A stretch of DNA of 64,000 bases from Onchidella celtica (lineage: Eukaryota; Mollusca; Gastropoda; Systellommatophora; Onchidiidae): positions 21,295,447 to 21,359,446 of the forward strand of contig OZ007581.1 of assembly GCA_963931925.1 (NCBI GenBank), in the 5' to 3' direction. Positions within the stretch are counted from its first letter, which is position 1, and each line of letters opens with the position of its first letter. The translations under genes were made by a program, and so were the position numbers. Shown here piece after piece: positions 1-11,171 of this stretch. Below the pieces are notes generated by a model. It had not been told where the DNA came from. It ran no database searches and saw only the letters and a list, made by a program, of their open reading frames with translations.

Positions 1-421
1 GTCTAGGCCTTCTCCAGGCCAGAGTAAGGTCACTGGGATTGGAAAAAACCATACAATAAAACTCCCTTTCTTTTTCATTATTCTACTTGGTCTGTTTCAA
101 TGTTCCCGATCTTGTTGGTCAATGGAAGATCCGGGCCGCTGTTGCGTGCTCATTATTAGTTTTCTGCCTAAATCTTGCGTTACTTTTAGTGTATGGCAAA
201 TTCCAGGAGTCTATTATTTCTATGCAGTCTGTTCTGGGGGATAAATAACCATGTGTGACATGCTAAAAGTGTTCATCCCCCACGAATGCATACGGGGACG
301 TTTTGCTTGCGTTCCTATACACGGAAAATCCCCTTAGAGCATGACTCATTGTGAATCATGTAGTAACTGACTAAAGTGTTGCTCAGTTTGGTTGATCATC
401 GACAACCAGTTCATATTATAT
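1..421. other. Non-coding stretch, nothing recognised
   Basis: I see no coding exon, RNA gene or repeat with a recognisable family here. The base composition is mixed and all six frames are broken by stops. Confidence 0.4.
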
Positions 422-699
422 TTCTAGCCCAGGCTTTTTCAACCTCGGGGGCCGCAAAGACATGTGGTTGGGGGCTGGGGGGAAGGAACGGAGGGGGGAG
501 GGGGGAGTCACGAACCTAACATAAAAATTATATCTTCCCCCTCTGTCCGTCTGTCTGTCTCCTCCTTGTGCAAGTGTATGTGTATGCGACTATTTCCATG
601 TGCATATATATATATATATGAGCGAGAGAGAGACAGCGAGAAAGAGAGAGAAAAGGGTGTGGTAGTGGTGTCGGAGAGAGTTGAAAAGCATTGTTCTAG
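422..699. mobile_element. Short non-autonomous hAT-like element (MITE)
   Basis: The left end (from 428) reads CCCAGGCTTTTTCAACC and the right end, read on the other strand from 693, reads CAATGCTTTTCAAC, an imperfect inverted pair of the CAGxGxTTTTCAACC type common in hAT elements. The direct repeat TTCTAG lies just outside both ends (422-427 and 694-699), a partial target duplication. The interior holds GGGGGAAGG tracts, a short TA run and GAGA repeats and has no transposase. The inverted-end similarity and flanking repeat are seen; the hAT label is inference. Confidence 0.5.
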
Positions 700-1544
700 A
701 CAGACAATTAAAAACATCAAAATGTTCAAATTCAAACAGTTTCCTTTCCTTTAATGAATCACTTAAAAATATAATTACAATTGTTTCTTCAGTCGTCATC
801 TATACAAAATAATTACAAATACTTAGCAAGCAAATAATCACATTTTCTTACACATAAACAGTATTTACACTGCATGGTCCGTAAGTATGGACAATTGACA
901 ACAATCAGGATTGGGCACAATAATTGTGAATAAATACATTTCTTCTCATATCACAATTGGTCAAGATAATACATGAAAAAAAAGGGAGGGGCGGAGGCGC
1001 GACATAGGCAAAAAAAGAGGCACATTGTTAACTTGGTAACGTTTATTTGAAACATGTAGATGTTTCCTTCTACTTTCTTCACTTGCCTTGAAAACTTTTT
1101 CATTTCCCTGGCAATGATAATGCTTAGAATGGATCACAACGCAAGACTAGCTGCTAGTGGTGAAATCATATGTTTGTACTGCTTTGACTTCACAATTGAG
1201 ATAAGGAGAATCTTACATAAATTATATAATGTAACTAACAATTGTATCAAATATTTCTGCTTTTTGAAATAAAAACTATAACATGTTTTATGAATATAGA
1301 TTTTTCTCTCTATGATGACATTTACTGCGTTGTTGAGCTGATCACAGAATTGTATTTCGCCTGTCAATTACAGCGAAAACAGGATTGAATCTGGCTGCTT
1401 CTCTGAAAAATGGATTTCTGTCGATTTGTTTTTACAAGCAAGATTGTACAAAATATAAATAATAAATTATTTATAAATGTCACATGGTCAGATTTTGGCA
1501 CAATGCGATTCAGTATGAAAGCGCTGATAATGAACCGAATTGTT
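700..1544 (-). other. 3' flank and probable 3' UTR of the ETS gene
   Basis: This AT-rich stretch follows the ETS stop codon on the minus strand. A minus-strand AATAAA (positions 1042-1047) is a candidate polyadenylation signal about 500 bases past the stop. Short AT-rich runs with TAAATAA words lie at 1455-1475. No open frame here resembles a known protein. Confidence 0.35.
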
Positions 1545-4500
1545 TTACATTTGAAAGACCCTTGAGTTTGGTGGCTTCGTCACGCCGAGTGAAGCATGAT
1601 TGAAGTCTGGATATGGCACGGTGGGCGTGGTTGAAGTAGGTGTGTCAGGGATGCAGAAATTGTTCATTGTCACTGCACATGAAGTTTGCGAGGAAGAGTT
1701 ATAGTTGTACATATCATTCGCAAAGCAATATGATGGATTGTGTAAGCCGGAGTGGGGTCCTCGTGTTTGAGATTCAAGCTGTGAATGAAGTAGAGCATTC
1801 TGCTGAGAGATGTCATGTTGTTGTGGGTTGCTGTTCCACGACTGTAATTGTGCTCGGCATTCCACTTGCTGTCGTTGGTGCTGCCGACGCGGGTGATGGA
1901 AGCAAACCTGTTGTTGTTGTTGCTGCTGCTGTTGTTGTTGTTCCTGCTGAGCTCGAGGATCATATTCTGGACGTTGCAATTGCCAATCTTCATATGAACA
2001 TTTTACATTGAAGGAATCTTGTCTAGAATTTGTGTTTGTACGGGACAAGACATCGGGGCTTCTGTTGTGAAGCATATCTGTCATATTCTCTTTACTTTCA
2101 TGCTTAACGTGCACGCATAGCTCAGAGGGTAGGCTGTTCCTTTTCACTTGACAATATTGTGTCCTAGCCAGGTCTGAGCTAGCTCTATATCTTTGGTATG
2201 GACTTGAACATCTTACAGGTCCTCCGCCTCGAGAAGAATCGGACTCTGCTTCAACTTGACTGCCAAACCATTTATCTGAAGCCCATAGTTTCCTTTTAGA
2301 TTCAGCTGTATGGAATCTGCGGGCATAGACACACGAAGGTGGGTTAATTTCAGGCGAGTCTAGTGGAGAGCATTTCAACAGGTTACCAGGAATAGCCCCG
2401 GGCGAACGATCTACCCCGATCTGAGGACAGATTTTGTTGAAGGTTTGACTTTTGTTAATAGTTTCAACTGTTGGCACGTAAGACAGACAAGTAGACATGC
2501 TGGCCGTCCTCTGATGTTGATCGTTTGGAAGCTGAGATAAAAAAGACATTCCAACTTTCTGACATGTAAAACTGTCCGGTTCGTGCCTCACAGCATTTCC
2601 CACAGAAGAGATTAAAGTTCCTTCGAGATGTCCTTGGTTGGTGTTTGCCTTATTTTCATTATTTGAGCCAAAAAAATTAGGCAACAAACATCCCTTGTTC
2701 TGAATTTGAGCATCATTATCGTGACACGAGGTGAAACCAAACATGCTACAACTTGCAGAGACTGGTTGTTTGGCTGACATCATGACATCGGGACAGGACC
2801 CGCAAGAACTTTGTGTTCCTCCAACAAAGTTGAGGCCTGCAGAGCTTGGATAACAAAGAGACTTTGAGGGATGGTCAGTCGCTTCTACCAATCCACTTGC
2901 GGTAGCAGAAAGACTTCGAGTCACTTTGGGGCTGTGTGGTCCGGCCATATCAGTGTAGCTGGTGCTTCTGGTAAAACCCTGGGAAAGATCTGGTGCTGAG
3001 GCAGCCGGCAATGCACTCAAGAAGCCCATCAGCTCTGCAAATTCAGACGGGTCGGAAGGATTTTGTGCATGTCGCTGTGCACTCATGATAACTTGGAAGT
3101 TGAATCTGTAGGTGTAACGTTTGCCATGGACCTTGGACAGAATCATCTTGTCGTAATAATACCGCATTGCGCGGCTGACTTTGTCGTAGTTCATATTGGG
3201 CTGTTCAAAAAGAAAAAAAGAAAAAAGAAGGTGGAACTCACAGGTGTTTGCAATTATATATTTATATAAAATACCTATATTTAAAGAGAGTGAAGCAAAA
3301 GTCTTCAGACATCAGTGTAAAACTAGAGTGTTCAGTATTCCCATTAATTTCTATCATCCTTATGTGCTCAGTCTTTAATTAACTCAAGTGGCATCCCCAT
3401 CTCACTGTGACAGTTACCAAACTGCAGAAACTTCAGTTTATACGCTTCTCGCGGGCAGGAGAAGAAAAGTATCATAAAACATTAGTGACAAGCACAACTG
3501 CCCAGGCTAACAAATCTTTGCTTTCTAGGCAATTTAGTTTGCATTACTGTATAACAGGGGTGGCCAAACCTGCTTACTGTAAGAACCACAAACTTCAGAT
3601 GTTCGAGAGCCACAAGATATGAACAAAATTTACACACGTTTTCATTGTGTTACAAACACATTTTGTTACAAAACACATACACGCGCACGCGCATGCACAC
3701 ACACACACGCACACAAATCTGTTGTGTACATAAACAGATTTCTAAATCTGAACTAATTTCAACAGGTCTTGTTATTCTCCATCCGTTTTGTTGCACGACT
3801 CATGGCGATTAAAGACTACGACTCGAAGCCTCACGTCCCAGACGGAAATAATTATTTGAAAAAATAAAGTTCTTAGTAAATCAACGCTTTCATTGAAGCA
3901 AATTTCAATGGCATCGTGTCGAGTTTGGAGTAATTTGAAATGTTCAAGTCATTTAAAAAGGTGTAAGTGCTGCAGACACAAAGAAAACGTGTTAATTTTT
4001 TTGGGTAAAAAATAAAGATAACGATAATAATTCCAAACCTGCCAATATCCTTGTAATGTTTAGATCTTTCGGTTTATCTAATATTTTGAGCAAAATTTAA
4101 CCCACACTAAATGCCTGTACAACTAAGCAACTGCAAACAAACGTAATACAGACAGATACTAACCTTGTTCTTTCTTTTACCCCATCTCCGGGCTACTTCC
4201 TCAGGGTCCACCATTCGAAATTCCCCTCTGTTTCCCACCCATCTGATGCAGGCCTCGTTACTACTGTCGGTCAGGAGCTCTAGCAGAAACTGCCATAACT
4301 GAACTTGACCACTTCCTGAGAAAGTCATCATATAGAATGGATATTCGGAATGTTCAGCACCAACTTAAATATTCTGTATAAAATAAACATGACTTCTGGG
4401 GGGGGGGGGGGGGGGGGAGTAACAGTTCACTTACTTTCTCTTTATGTATAACTTTTTATAATTAATAAGATTATGTTCTTTCAGCCAGTAGCTGTACATT

Positions 4501-7500
4501 CTATAAGAATTCGTAAAAACAGAGATAGATTCTCTACTATTTTCAGCCAGCGCAAAATGGAGTTTAATAATTTAAGTAAACTGGATTTGGCAGGTCGTGT
4601 TGCAAATATCAGAGTAATGATGGCTGCTGGAATGTGCCATAATTTATTTCTCAGTGATGGACTTCACCAGTGCATAATCCTACGCTGAACTATTAAAGTA
4701 TTTTGGATCTCGCCTTTGTTAACATTCTTGTGTTGATATAAAACAATTCAGTCCTTACAGATTATTGTCTGGCTTGCCAAATTGTGATCATGCAAACATT
4801 CTTCAGTAAATAATCCGATTTAATGTCAATATCCGCACTTAATTTTTGTTTTACAGTTCATCAGTACCTTTATCAGATAACAAACTTTAAATATTTGATG
4901 TGCATTTGGTGCGTTCAAAGCTTCTATGAGCTAACAGTGATGTACTTGAATAGCATCCCCATTATATCTATCCTTTATCTATGTATTTGGTATTACTGGA
5001 TTTATCGCTGATATTTTTATATGAACTTTAAATCATGACCGTTGCCAGACCTCACGTCTTTAGATTATATGTCACTTTTATTTTAAAGAGAAATGCAATG
5101 GATCCCTGCTTTCTCCCGCCACTTACAGTGGGAACAAAATTACTGGAAACTTTCTTGTAAATAACTCTCCTGACGAAGTTACTCAGTTAACAACAACAAA
5201 TTCTTTCATTAAACTGGTAGATTAATTTTCATTTTCATGTGAGTACTTTTGCAACATTCCATCATGCAATGCTCGTGAAACTAAAGACTAGATATATACA
5301 AACAATTTTGTTGCCCACTGTATATTCAGTTTGTTGTCTTTAATATGGAGTGTCTGTCTGTGTATGAATGTAAGTTATGGCGGCCAAAAATTGTGTATTG
5401 CGTTCAAAATAACATTTGTCTGAAAATAATGCAGTTAAATTTTCAGAGAAGAAACCCTTGTATCTGCCGGTTATTAGTTAGGTAACTGCTTAAATCTAAA
5501 CACCCCTTTTTTATCTTTTGGTTATCGTTCTGATATTAGATAGTGTAATGTATTTGGACAGCGCATGCCACGTACAAACTTGGGACTAGAGGTGCTCCCT
5601 CTGCAACTGATACTGGTGTCAAGAGGTTTCATATGATATGACAACTGGCCGTCCTGAAAGTACTCCAATAAGTATGATATCTAGACCTTAGTTCACAGAA
5701 CCCTTTTTGCTGACCCTTTCACCCGGCGTTATGAGACTATAGGAAACAAAAATGTCACTTGTGTAAGTGGCCCCTTTTAATTCATTAATTAAATTAAATT
5801 TTTTTCCTCACCTGATTGCGTGTTGTTGTTGCTGTTGTTGTTGTTGTTGTTGTTATTGTTGTTTTTGTCATGTGCAGGTTCTTTGTCACCGATAAGTGGC
5901 TCCTTATTTTACATGGTAATGTTCGTGTCCCGTCGAAATTGAGTAGTTTTTGACATTACTTATCAACATTACTCACCAGCTAAAATTAAAGATGCAATTT
6001 CTCTCATTTTGTCTCCTTCCTCGTTGTTCATCTTTTTACTGGTATTTGTTTGTGTTGTTGTTTCCTTTTTCCCAGGAACATAATCAGAGCATACCGGGCT
6101 TGGTGTGTCACGGCTGTTACTTTTTTCTGTCAAAGAAAAAGTAAAAGAAAAAGACACATGATAATGCTGAATTTCTTTACTTTTTATTTCGTGTCCTTTA
6201 CAACTATCCTGATGAGGTCGCTTTACGTTGGTAGTTGTTCTTCTTTACATTCTGAAACTGTAATGTGATTATCCTTTCCTGACCAGATGCATTATTGGTT
6301 TCCAATAATTTGAACACATATTATGTACTTGCAACAATATCTTTGGTGCAAAAGAAGACACCCCGATTCAAATATTTTGCCACTTACCCAGAGATTTTTC
6401 ACGTCCCAGCTTGCTCCCATCAAGGCCATCGAGTTGAATACATTCCATAATGTCATCCAGAAGGTTGGAAGATGAGGCTGTTGAAACAGCGTCACTGTTG
6501 TCCACAGCAACAGGAGAATCGCTGTTTTCAAAGCTGGCTACCATGTTGCTATTGGGTGATACAGGCAGTGGAGGACTCTGGGGATGGGACTGGATAAACT
6601 CTTCGTAGCTGGGAGGCTTTTTAAAAGAGTTGTCTGAGTTGCCAGAAAGAGAACTTGATCGGGTTACTGACCCTTGGTGACTTATTTGGTTCAATGATGT
6701 GGACGGAGTTTCTTTTCTTTCTTCTTCGAATGTATACTGGGTGTGAAGTGATACTTTTTTGTTTGGAAGCGATGTTTGCGATTTGGAAAAGGAAGATGAG
6801 TACACGTTACAAGTTGCAGTTGCTGGGCAGTCCTGAGCGGCAAGCCATGTCGACTCTGTCGTGCCGTTTGTCGATGTATAAAATCGACTAGTGTCACAAG
6901 ATCCAAAATGCATGAGATTGCAAATATCGTCTTCTTGCAGCAGGCTGTCAAAACTGGATTGTTGACTGCTGAGACCGGCACTTTTGTCAGACTGTGCTCC
7001 GGCTTGTGGCAACATAGAAAAATAACAGTCGCCTGCACCATAATGTGGTTCGTGGTTTGGAGAAAGGGTTTGTACATTCTCTGACTTCACATCGCTACCG
7101 GAACTCTTCACTATATAACTTTCAAAACATTGTGGAATGGCCTGCCCAGCCAATCGGCCTTGATAAATTTGTTTTTGAAATCCCAAGTTCCGCTGGTCAT
7201 TGTGTTCATCCTGGGATGTCATGGGCATTACAGATGCCTGAACGTTAACATTCTGATGTCGGTTTATCATTTGATGTGTGACAACATTGATGATGCTTGA
7301 TGCAGATTCCACATACTTAGTTTTACTTGCACTTCTAGTATCTTTCCCGTCTTTAAGGTGTGAGACAAACTCGGTTGGACTAAGATCTGGACTGCGGTCA
7401 GGACTGAACATTTCAAAGAATTCTTCACTTGTGGAGGGCACAATCTGGTCCAGTTCCAGGTGGAAAATCTCGTCTGTATACATTTGGTTGTTGTTTCGTT

Positions 7501-7825
7501 CAACTAAATCTGGACAAACGAGAGTAAGCGGACAAAATTTAATTTTCCTTTCAATAACTGAATGTGCCCACAAACAATGAAAACAAATATCCCAGCAGTA
7601 AGTATTTACAAACTTTACAAAATGATTTTTTTTTCTTTTAGTTTTGGGTACATGGCACGGTATACCAACATTTTCAGGAATAAATCGCACTTCAGAAAAG
7701 ATTTAAAAAATAATGATTATAACAGATTGCCTTTGAGGAATGTAATATTCTTATTAGGTTAGACGGAAACCATCCAAAAGAAAACACAATTTACACTATT
7801 ATAAAGACAAACAAATACCTGTCAT
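1545..7825 (-). CDS. ETS-domain transcription factor, ERG/FLI1/FEV-like
   Basis: Predicted sequence-specific nuclear DNA-binding regulator. Proposed exons in transcript order are 7825-7819, 7509-6388, 6126-5977, 4315-4164 and 3200-1545; each boundary has AG/GT and the phases match (three phase-1 joins, then phase 0), giving about 1028 residues. The ETS domain spans about residues 427-512: it starts [15 protein letters not shown], has [11 protein letters not shown] and ends [14 protein letters not shown] then HGKRYTYRF. The two Arg of helix 3 that contact GGA (about R487 and R490) are present. GSGQxQLWQ, KPNMNYDK and KVHGKRY favour the ERG/FLI1/FEV group over ETS1 or GABPA. The 426-residue N-terminal part is Ser-rich and shows no Pointed/SAM domain; the 516-residue tail is Ser/Gln-rich with a run of about twelve Gln. 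The ATG at 7825 sits in a 7-base coding exon and is the least certain part; the next in-frame ATG starts MYTDEIF in exon 2. A three-base repeat (GTT) lies in the third intron. Confidence 0.9.
1908..1952 (-). repeat. CAG/CAA triplet run coding for poly-Gln in the ETS protein
   Basis: On the plus strand this is a mixed GTT/GCT triplet run; in the reading frame of the ETS gene it codes for a Gln run broken once by Glu. The mixture of CAA and CAG should make it more stable than a pure CAG tract. Length variation between individuals is plausible. Confidence 0.75.
3555..3640 (+). mobile_element. Solitary hAT-type repeat end in an ETS intron
   Basis: CAGGGGTGGCCAAACCTG at 3555-3572 followed by GAGAGCCACAAG resembles the terminal sequence of many hAT-derived repeats. 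I found no partner inverted end inside the intron, so this is either a truncated copy or a chance match. Confidence 0.3.
3672..3716 (+). repeat. CA/CG-rich dinucleotide tract
   Basis: An imperfect (CA)n run with CACGCGCACGCGCATG interruptions in the last ETS intron. No further function is visible. Confidence 0.6.
4398..4417 (+). repeat. Poly-G tract of 20 bases
   Basis: A pure G run in the intron upstream of the first ETS-domain exon. On the transcribed (minus) strand of the ETS gene it is a C run, so it would give poly-C in the pre-mRNA. Length calls in assemblies are unreliable for such runs. Confidence 0.8.
5819..5870 (+). repeat. GTT/TGC triplet repeat, intronic
   Basis: TTG/GTT repeats with one GCT interruption in the third ETS intron, just downstream of the exon that ends at 5977. 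It lies outside the coding sequence. Confidence 0.7.
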
Positions 7826-9355
7826 CGCCCGGTCGAAAGTGAAAGCCTGGGAAAGTACACGTGCATCTCACAAGGTGGCAGTTGAGTTTCAAGATGTTAT
7901 TATAAATGTGAATTAAGCCAGGTCATGAGAATCTTGAAAGTACTGATCGTTTTGATTCTACAAATCGGTATTTCTGCATTGTTTTTTTCCCGAGTAATTG
8001 GTAGGCATTTCCAAATTTTCTTAAAGAAAGAAAGATTTATTTTTTTTTAAAGGGGGGGGGGGGGGACTTTTTTAACAGACTGAAAACTTTTAACGGCATT
8101 TGGTCACTCAGAAAAATAGACATTGGAATCAGCCTCTGATCTGGGAAAAAAATTGCTCAGGGATTTTTTAATCAGAATTGGTACAATTGACAACTGCAAT
8201 CTCGAGTTGTCGATCGGAGATAATGCCTGGCGGCAAACACAGAACACATCATCAAAAACTAAGAAATACCACCCGTGACCTGGCCATGATTAGACAATAA
8301 AAACTAGAGGGTTAACCATTAATGTCATTTGTTACCCAAAGTATAATAACAAGAGAGAACTGAACATCCCAGCAGCCACTGAGCTCAACCGGGAAATATT
8401 CACTTTGGAGACGGTAGTTTAGATTTTGCCTCCCCAGGATTTTGAAGTTATATTTATTTGATTTTTTTTTTCTTTGAAAGGACGTAAAATTTTTACAAAG
8501 TGTTGTTTGTTTTAATGTTTGTTTCAAAGTCCATTTAGGGAATATTACACTAAAAGAAAATAATGATATTCCAGGCAGCCCGACCAACTGGTTCGTACCT
8601 AAACTGCAAAGCACGGACGAATAAAAAAATAAACATTATAATAGCAATACAACCTACCGTATCCCGTACTTTCATCCAATAGTGATTAAAATTCAGGTGA
8701 AGCACAGAATCACAAGAACACCAATCGTCTATCTGGTAGAATTTAGTCCAGCCATCTTACAGTGACAGAACATCCTGAGTCGAATGATCAGACAGCTAAC
8801 ACTTATGATTTATGTCAACTTCACAATGTTAAAACATGCTGTTTTTATTGTCAGACAAAAAGTAGTTCCCGTGCAAGACGCGCGATATGGAGTGTATCTC
8901 TACACTTCCCTTGTTGTAATGAATTAAAAAGAAAAAAGCAGCAAAGCAGTGCCCTTTATCGAAGTGTGCGCGGGTCCCACCAAACTTATGAATGAAACTC
9001 GTGTGAAGTGTTTTCATGGGATATTTTATGCGTAAACCGACACCCGCCGACGCCTACCGAGAGATCACGAAGAGGAACTTGAAGGACGTTTCGGTTGTCC
9101 TCGCTGTGACTCGCCGAGCACCCGACCTTGTTTTGATACGCTTTTCGGGGTCAAATGCTGTGGGCTGAGAGATTACAAACATTGCTGACGTCAGGCGAAA
9201 GGGATTTTTAACATGGAGACAATTCCTTCTCGCTCTCTTTATATATCTATCTGTGTCATTCTCGTTCTTCCGGTATGTTCTCTTGACGGTATTAAGTAAT
9301 GCGCTTGAAGAGATGAAGAAATAATCTGAGGTGAAGAAAAAAGAATCGGTCAAAG
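7826..9355 (-). promoter_or_regulatory. Presumed 5' region of the ETS gene, with a CRE motif near its distal end
   Basis: No exon with a convincing phase was found upstream of the proposed start codon, so this stretch is taken as 5' UTR, intron or promoter. The 9000-9250 part is richer in CpG than its surroundings. Just beyond 9180 there is a perfect TGACGTCA palindrome (9186-9193), the consensus for CREB/ATF factors. The link of this motif to the ETS gene is inference. Poly-G (8051-8065) and a homopurine GA tract (9356-9400) bound CpG-poor parts. Confidence 0.3.
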
Positions 9356-9356
9356 A

Positions 9357-9400
<44 letters not shown>
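9356..9400 (+). repeat. (GA)n microsatellite
   Basis: About 45 bases of near-perfect GAGAGA. It produces Leu/Ser-rich spurious frames on the minus strand. Confidence 0.9.
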
Positions 9401-9402
<2 letters not shown>

Positions 9403-9540
9403 AGAATACCCCGGTATCGTAAAGGTACAACAGGTAACTAACAATCTCACCACTGTTAGCGCTGCCAGCCGTGTGTGTACCCGATAACCCCGGGAACGCC
9501 AGGTACAAGCGGCGGAGAAGCGGAGCTATTATGTAGACCA

Positions 9541-10315
9541 AAAGTGGGCAATTAAGTTTTCTGAGGCCAGAGTAGGGTGGGGATGGGTGAAGGTGGACGG
9601 CACTTGAAAGCTATCAGATGTTGTGTCATACGCAGTTTCGTTTAATAGTGCACATTTATATTGTTTTATTCCAAAATGCACAAAGATTGCTACAATTTCA
9701 TGTTTTATCCTACATGCTCCAGATAGCTATTTTTCTGTGTATGTTTCATATTTGAATATCAAGAACAACAAAATCCGCGTGACCTCATTATTAATAGTTA
9801 GTGTCTCTTTTCGTATATTATGAGGGGGCTCCCGGGAGTTATGTATATGGGTGGAAATGAAGATTAGTTGAGATAGTTATAGAAAGCAAATTATAATTTC
9901 AGAACAGGGGAATTTCTTTCGTGGCTGTTGGTTTGTTCATAATGCGCGTTTACAATTTCATCTACTTTCTTTCAACTGTCGCACCCGATGAACTCTCGCC
10001 GAGATGGACCAGTCCTCTGTTTGCAGTGCGAGAGTTACAGGAAGCAAAATAAATGGGGCAGTTTTATTTTGCTTAAAGATCCGTATCTAAAGACCTTCGC
10101 TGCTTCAGGCATTTGGACATCTGGAGATTTTGTTCTTTTCTCTAATGAATTTATTTATCTTCGAGTGGTTGTAAAACCTTAAAGTGAGAATATGACTGGA
10201 TACTTTCTTTTTTCACTTCCTATTGAGCTCCTCAGTGCTATGTCACAAGGTCACAGTAATTATCTCCATCTCAAATCCTCGTCAGAATGAGAGTGACATT
10301 AGCCAGAATAAGACA
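9541..10315. other. Intergenic, nothing recognised
   Basis: Mixed-composition DNA without a supported exon. An ORF-like stretch at 9988-10182 has no splice or protein features that I recognise. Confidence 0.4.
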
Positions 10316-10321
10316 TGGCAG

Positions 10322-10540
10322 GTCTGTGCAGTCGTCCGGCGGTAGGTATGCCTGACCTAGGCTGAGGATTTCCAAGTTCGAATCCCGCTGGGGCCGTGCC
10401 CGACTCATTTCTTGAGGTGTTTTGTTGAAGATTTCACTCACTGTCATCTTGCCATGGACCCAAGTTTCGTCTATGTTATAGTTTCGCTGGGTTGAATTAG
10501 GAGATAAATCCTGAAATAAAAAAGAAAATTAAACAAATTG
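10322..10540 (+). mobile_element. tRNA-derived SINE
   Basis: The head has a tRNA-like B box, AGTTCGAATCC (10375-10385), with an A-box-like CGGTAGGTATGCC about 40 bases upstream, so it could carry an internal RNA polymerase III promoter. The body is followed by an A-rich tail (AAATAAAAAAGAAAATTAAAC). It is not a folded tRNA gene: the acceptor-stem arms do not pair. It differs in sequence from the other SINE families in this window. Confidence 0.65.
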
Positions 10541-10594
10541 AAAAAAAAGTATAGTGCATGTTTTAGTGACAAGGCCATTTAACTGTCCCTGTCA

Positions 10595-10954
10595 AAATTT
10601 GAGGTTACGTTATAAAGTTTTCAATTGCAATCTAAATTAAACCACCACATTTCATTCCTAAGTTTTCTCGCTCTAAGTAAGTCCGCGGTAGATAGGTTGA
10701 TGTTGCTGTCCTGGAAATTTGGGGTTACGTTATAAAGTTTTCAATTGCAATCTAAAGTAAACAACCACATTTCATTCCTAAGTTTTCTCGCTCTAAGTAA
10801 GTCCGCGGTAGATAGGTTGATGTTGCTGTCCTGGCAATTTGGGGTTACGTTATAAAGTTTTCAATTGCAATCTTAAGTAAACAACCACATTTCATTCCTA
10901 AGTTTTCTCGCTATAAGTAAGTCCGCGGTAGATAGGTTGATGTTGCTGTCCTGG
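10595..10954 (+). repeat. Tandem repeat, three copies of a 120-bp unit
   Basis: The blocks GGTTACGTTATAAAGTTTTC and GTCCGCGGTAGATAGGTTGA recur at exactly 120-base spacing at 10601/10721/10841 and 10681/10801/10921. Copies differ at only a few sites, which suggests a fairly recent amplification. There is no open frame across the units. Confidence 0.95.
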
Positions 10955-11084
10955 TTAGTGCATTTGACCTACTATTTTAGATATAAACATAAGCCCCGCT
11001 AAACGCCTGTTGTTAGTGGCAGGTTTACTTTAAACATGAAAATGTCCGACTTTTTGTTCAACCTCTGTGCCATTAGGCTGTAAG

Positions 11085-11171
11085 TGTCTTTTGGATATAT
11101 GTTATGTCTCACAACCATTTCCAAACTCTGCTTTAAGTATCTTTGGGTATCTGTTATGTCTCACAACCAAT
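11085..11171 (+). repeat. Imperfect direct duplication of about 60 bp
   Basis: ATATGTTATGTCTCACAACCA recurs as ATCTGTTATGTCTCACAACCA about 60 bases downstream, each preceded by a TCTTTxGG word. A short local tandem duplication. Confidence 0.7.

Noticed and set aside
1640-2011. 123-residue plus-strand open frame
   Set aside because: It is the antisense shadow of the ETS poly-Gln region.
8658-8740. Possible upstream ETS exon (IDDWCSCDSVLHLNFNHYW, with donor-like GTAGGT)
   Set aside because: The only open frame ends in phase 0, whereas exon 2 of the ETS gene needs phase 1, and the residues do not match a Pointed domain.
10330-10400. tRNA gene
   Set aside because: It has box-B-like sequence but the arms do not pair into a cloverleaf and it continues into an SINE body.
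10595-10954. CRISPR-like array
   Set aside because: The three 120-base units are contiguous with no unique spacers, and the genome is eukaryotic.
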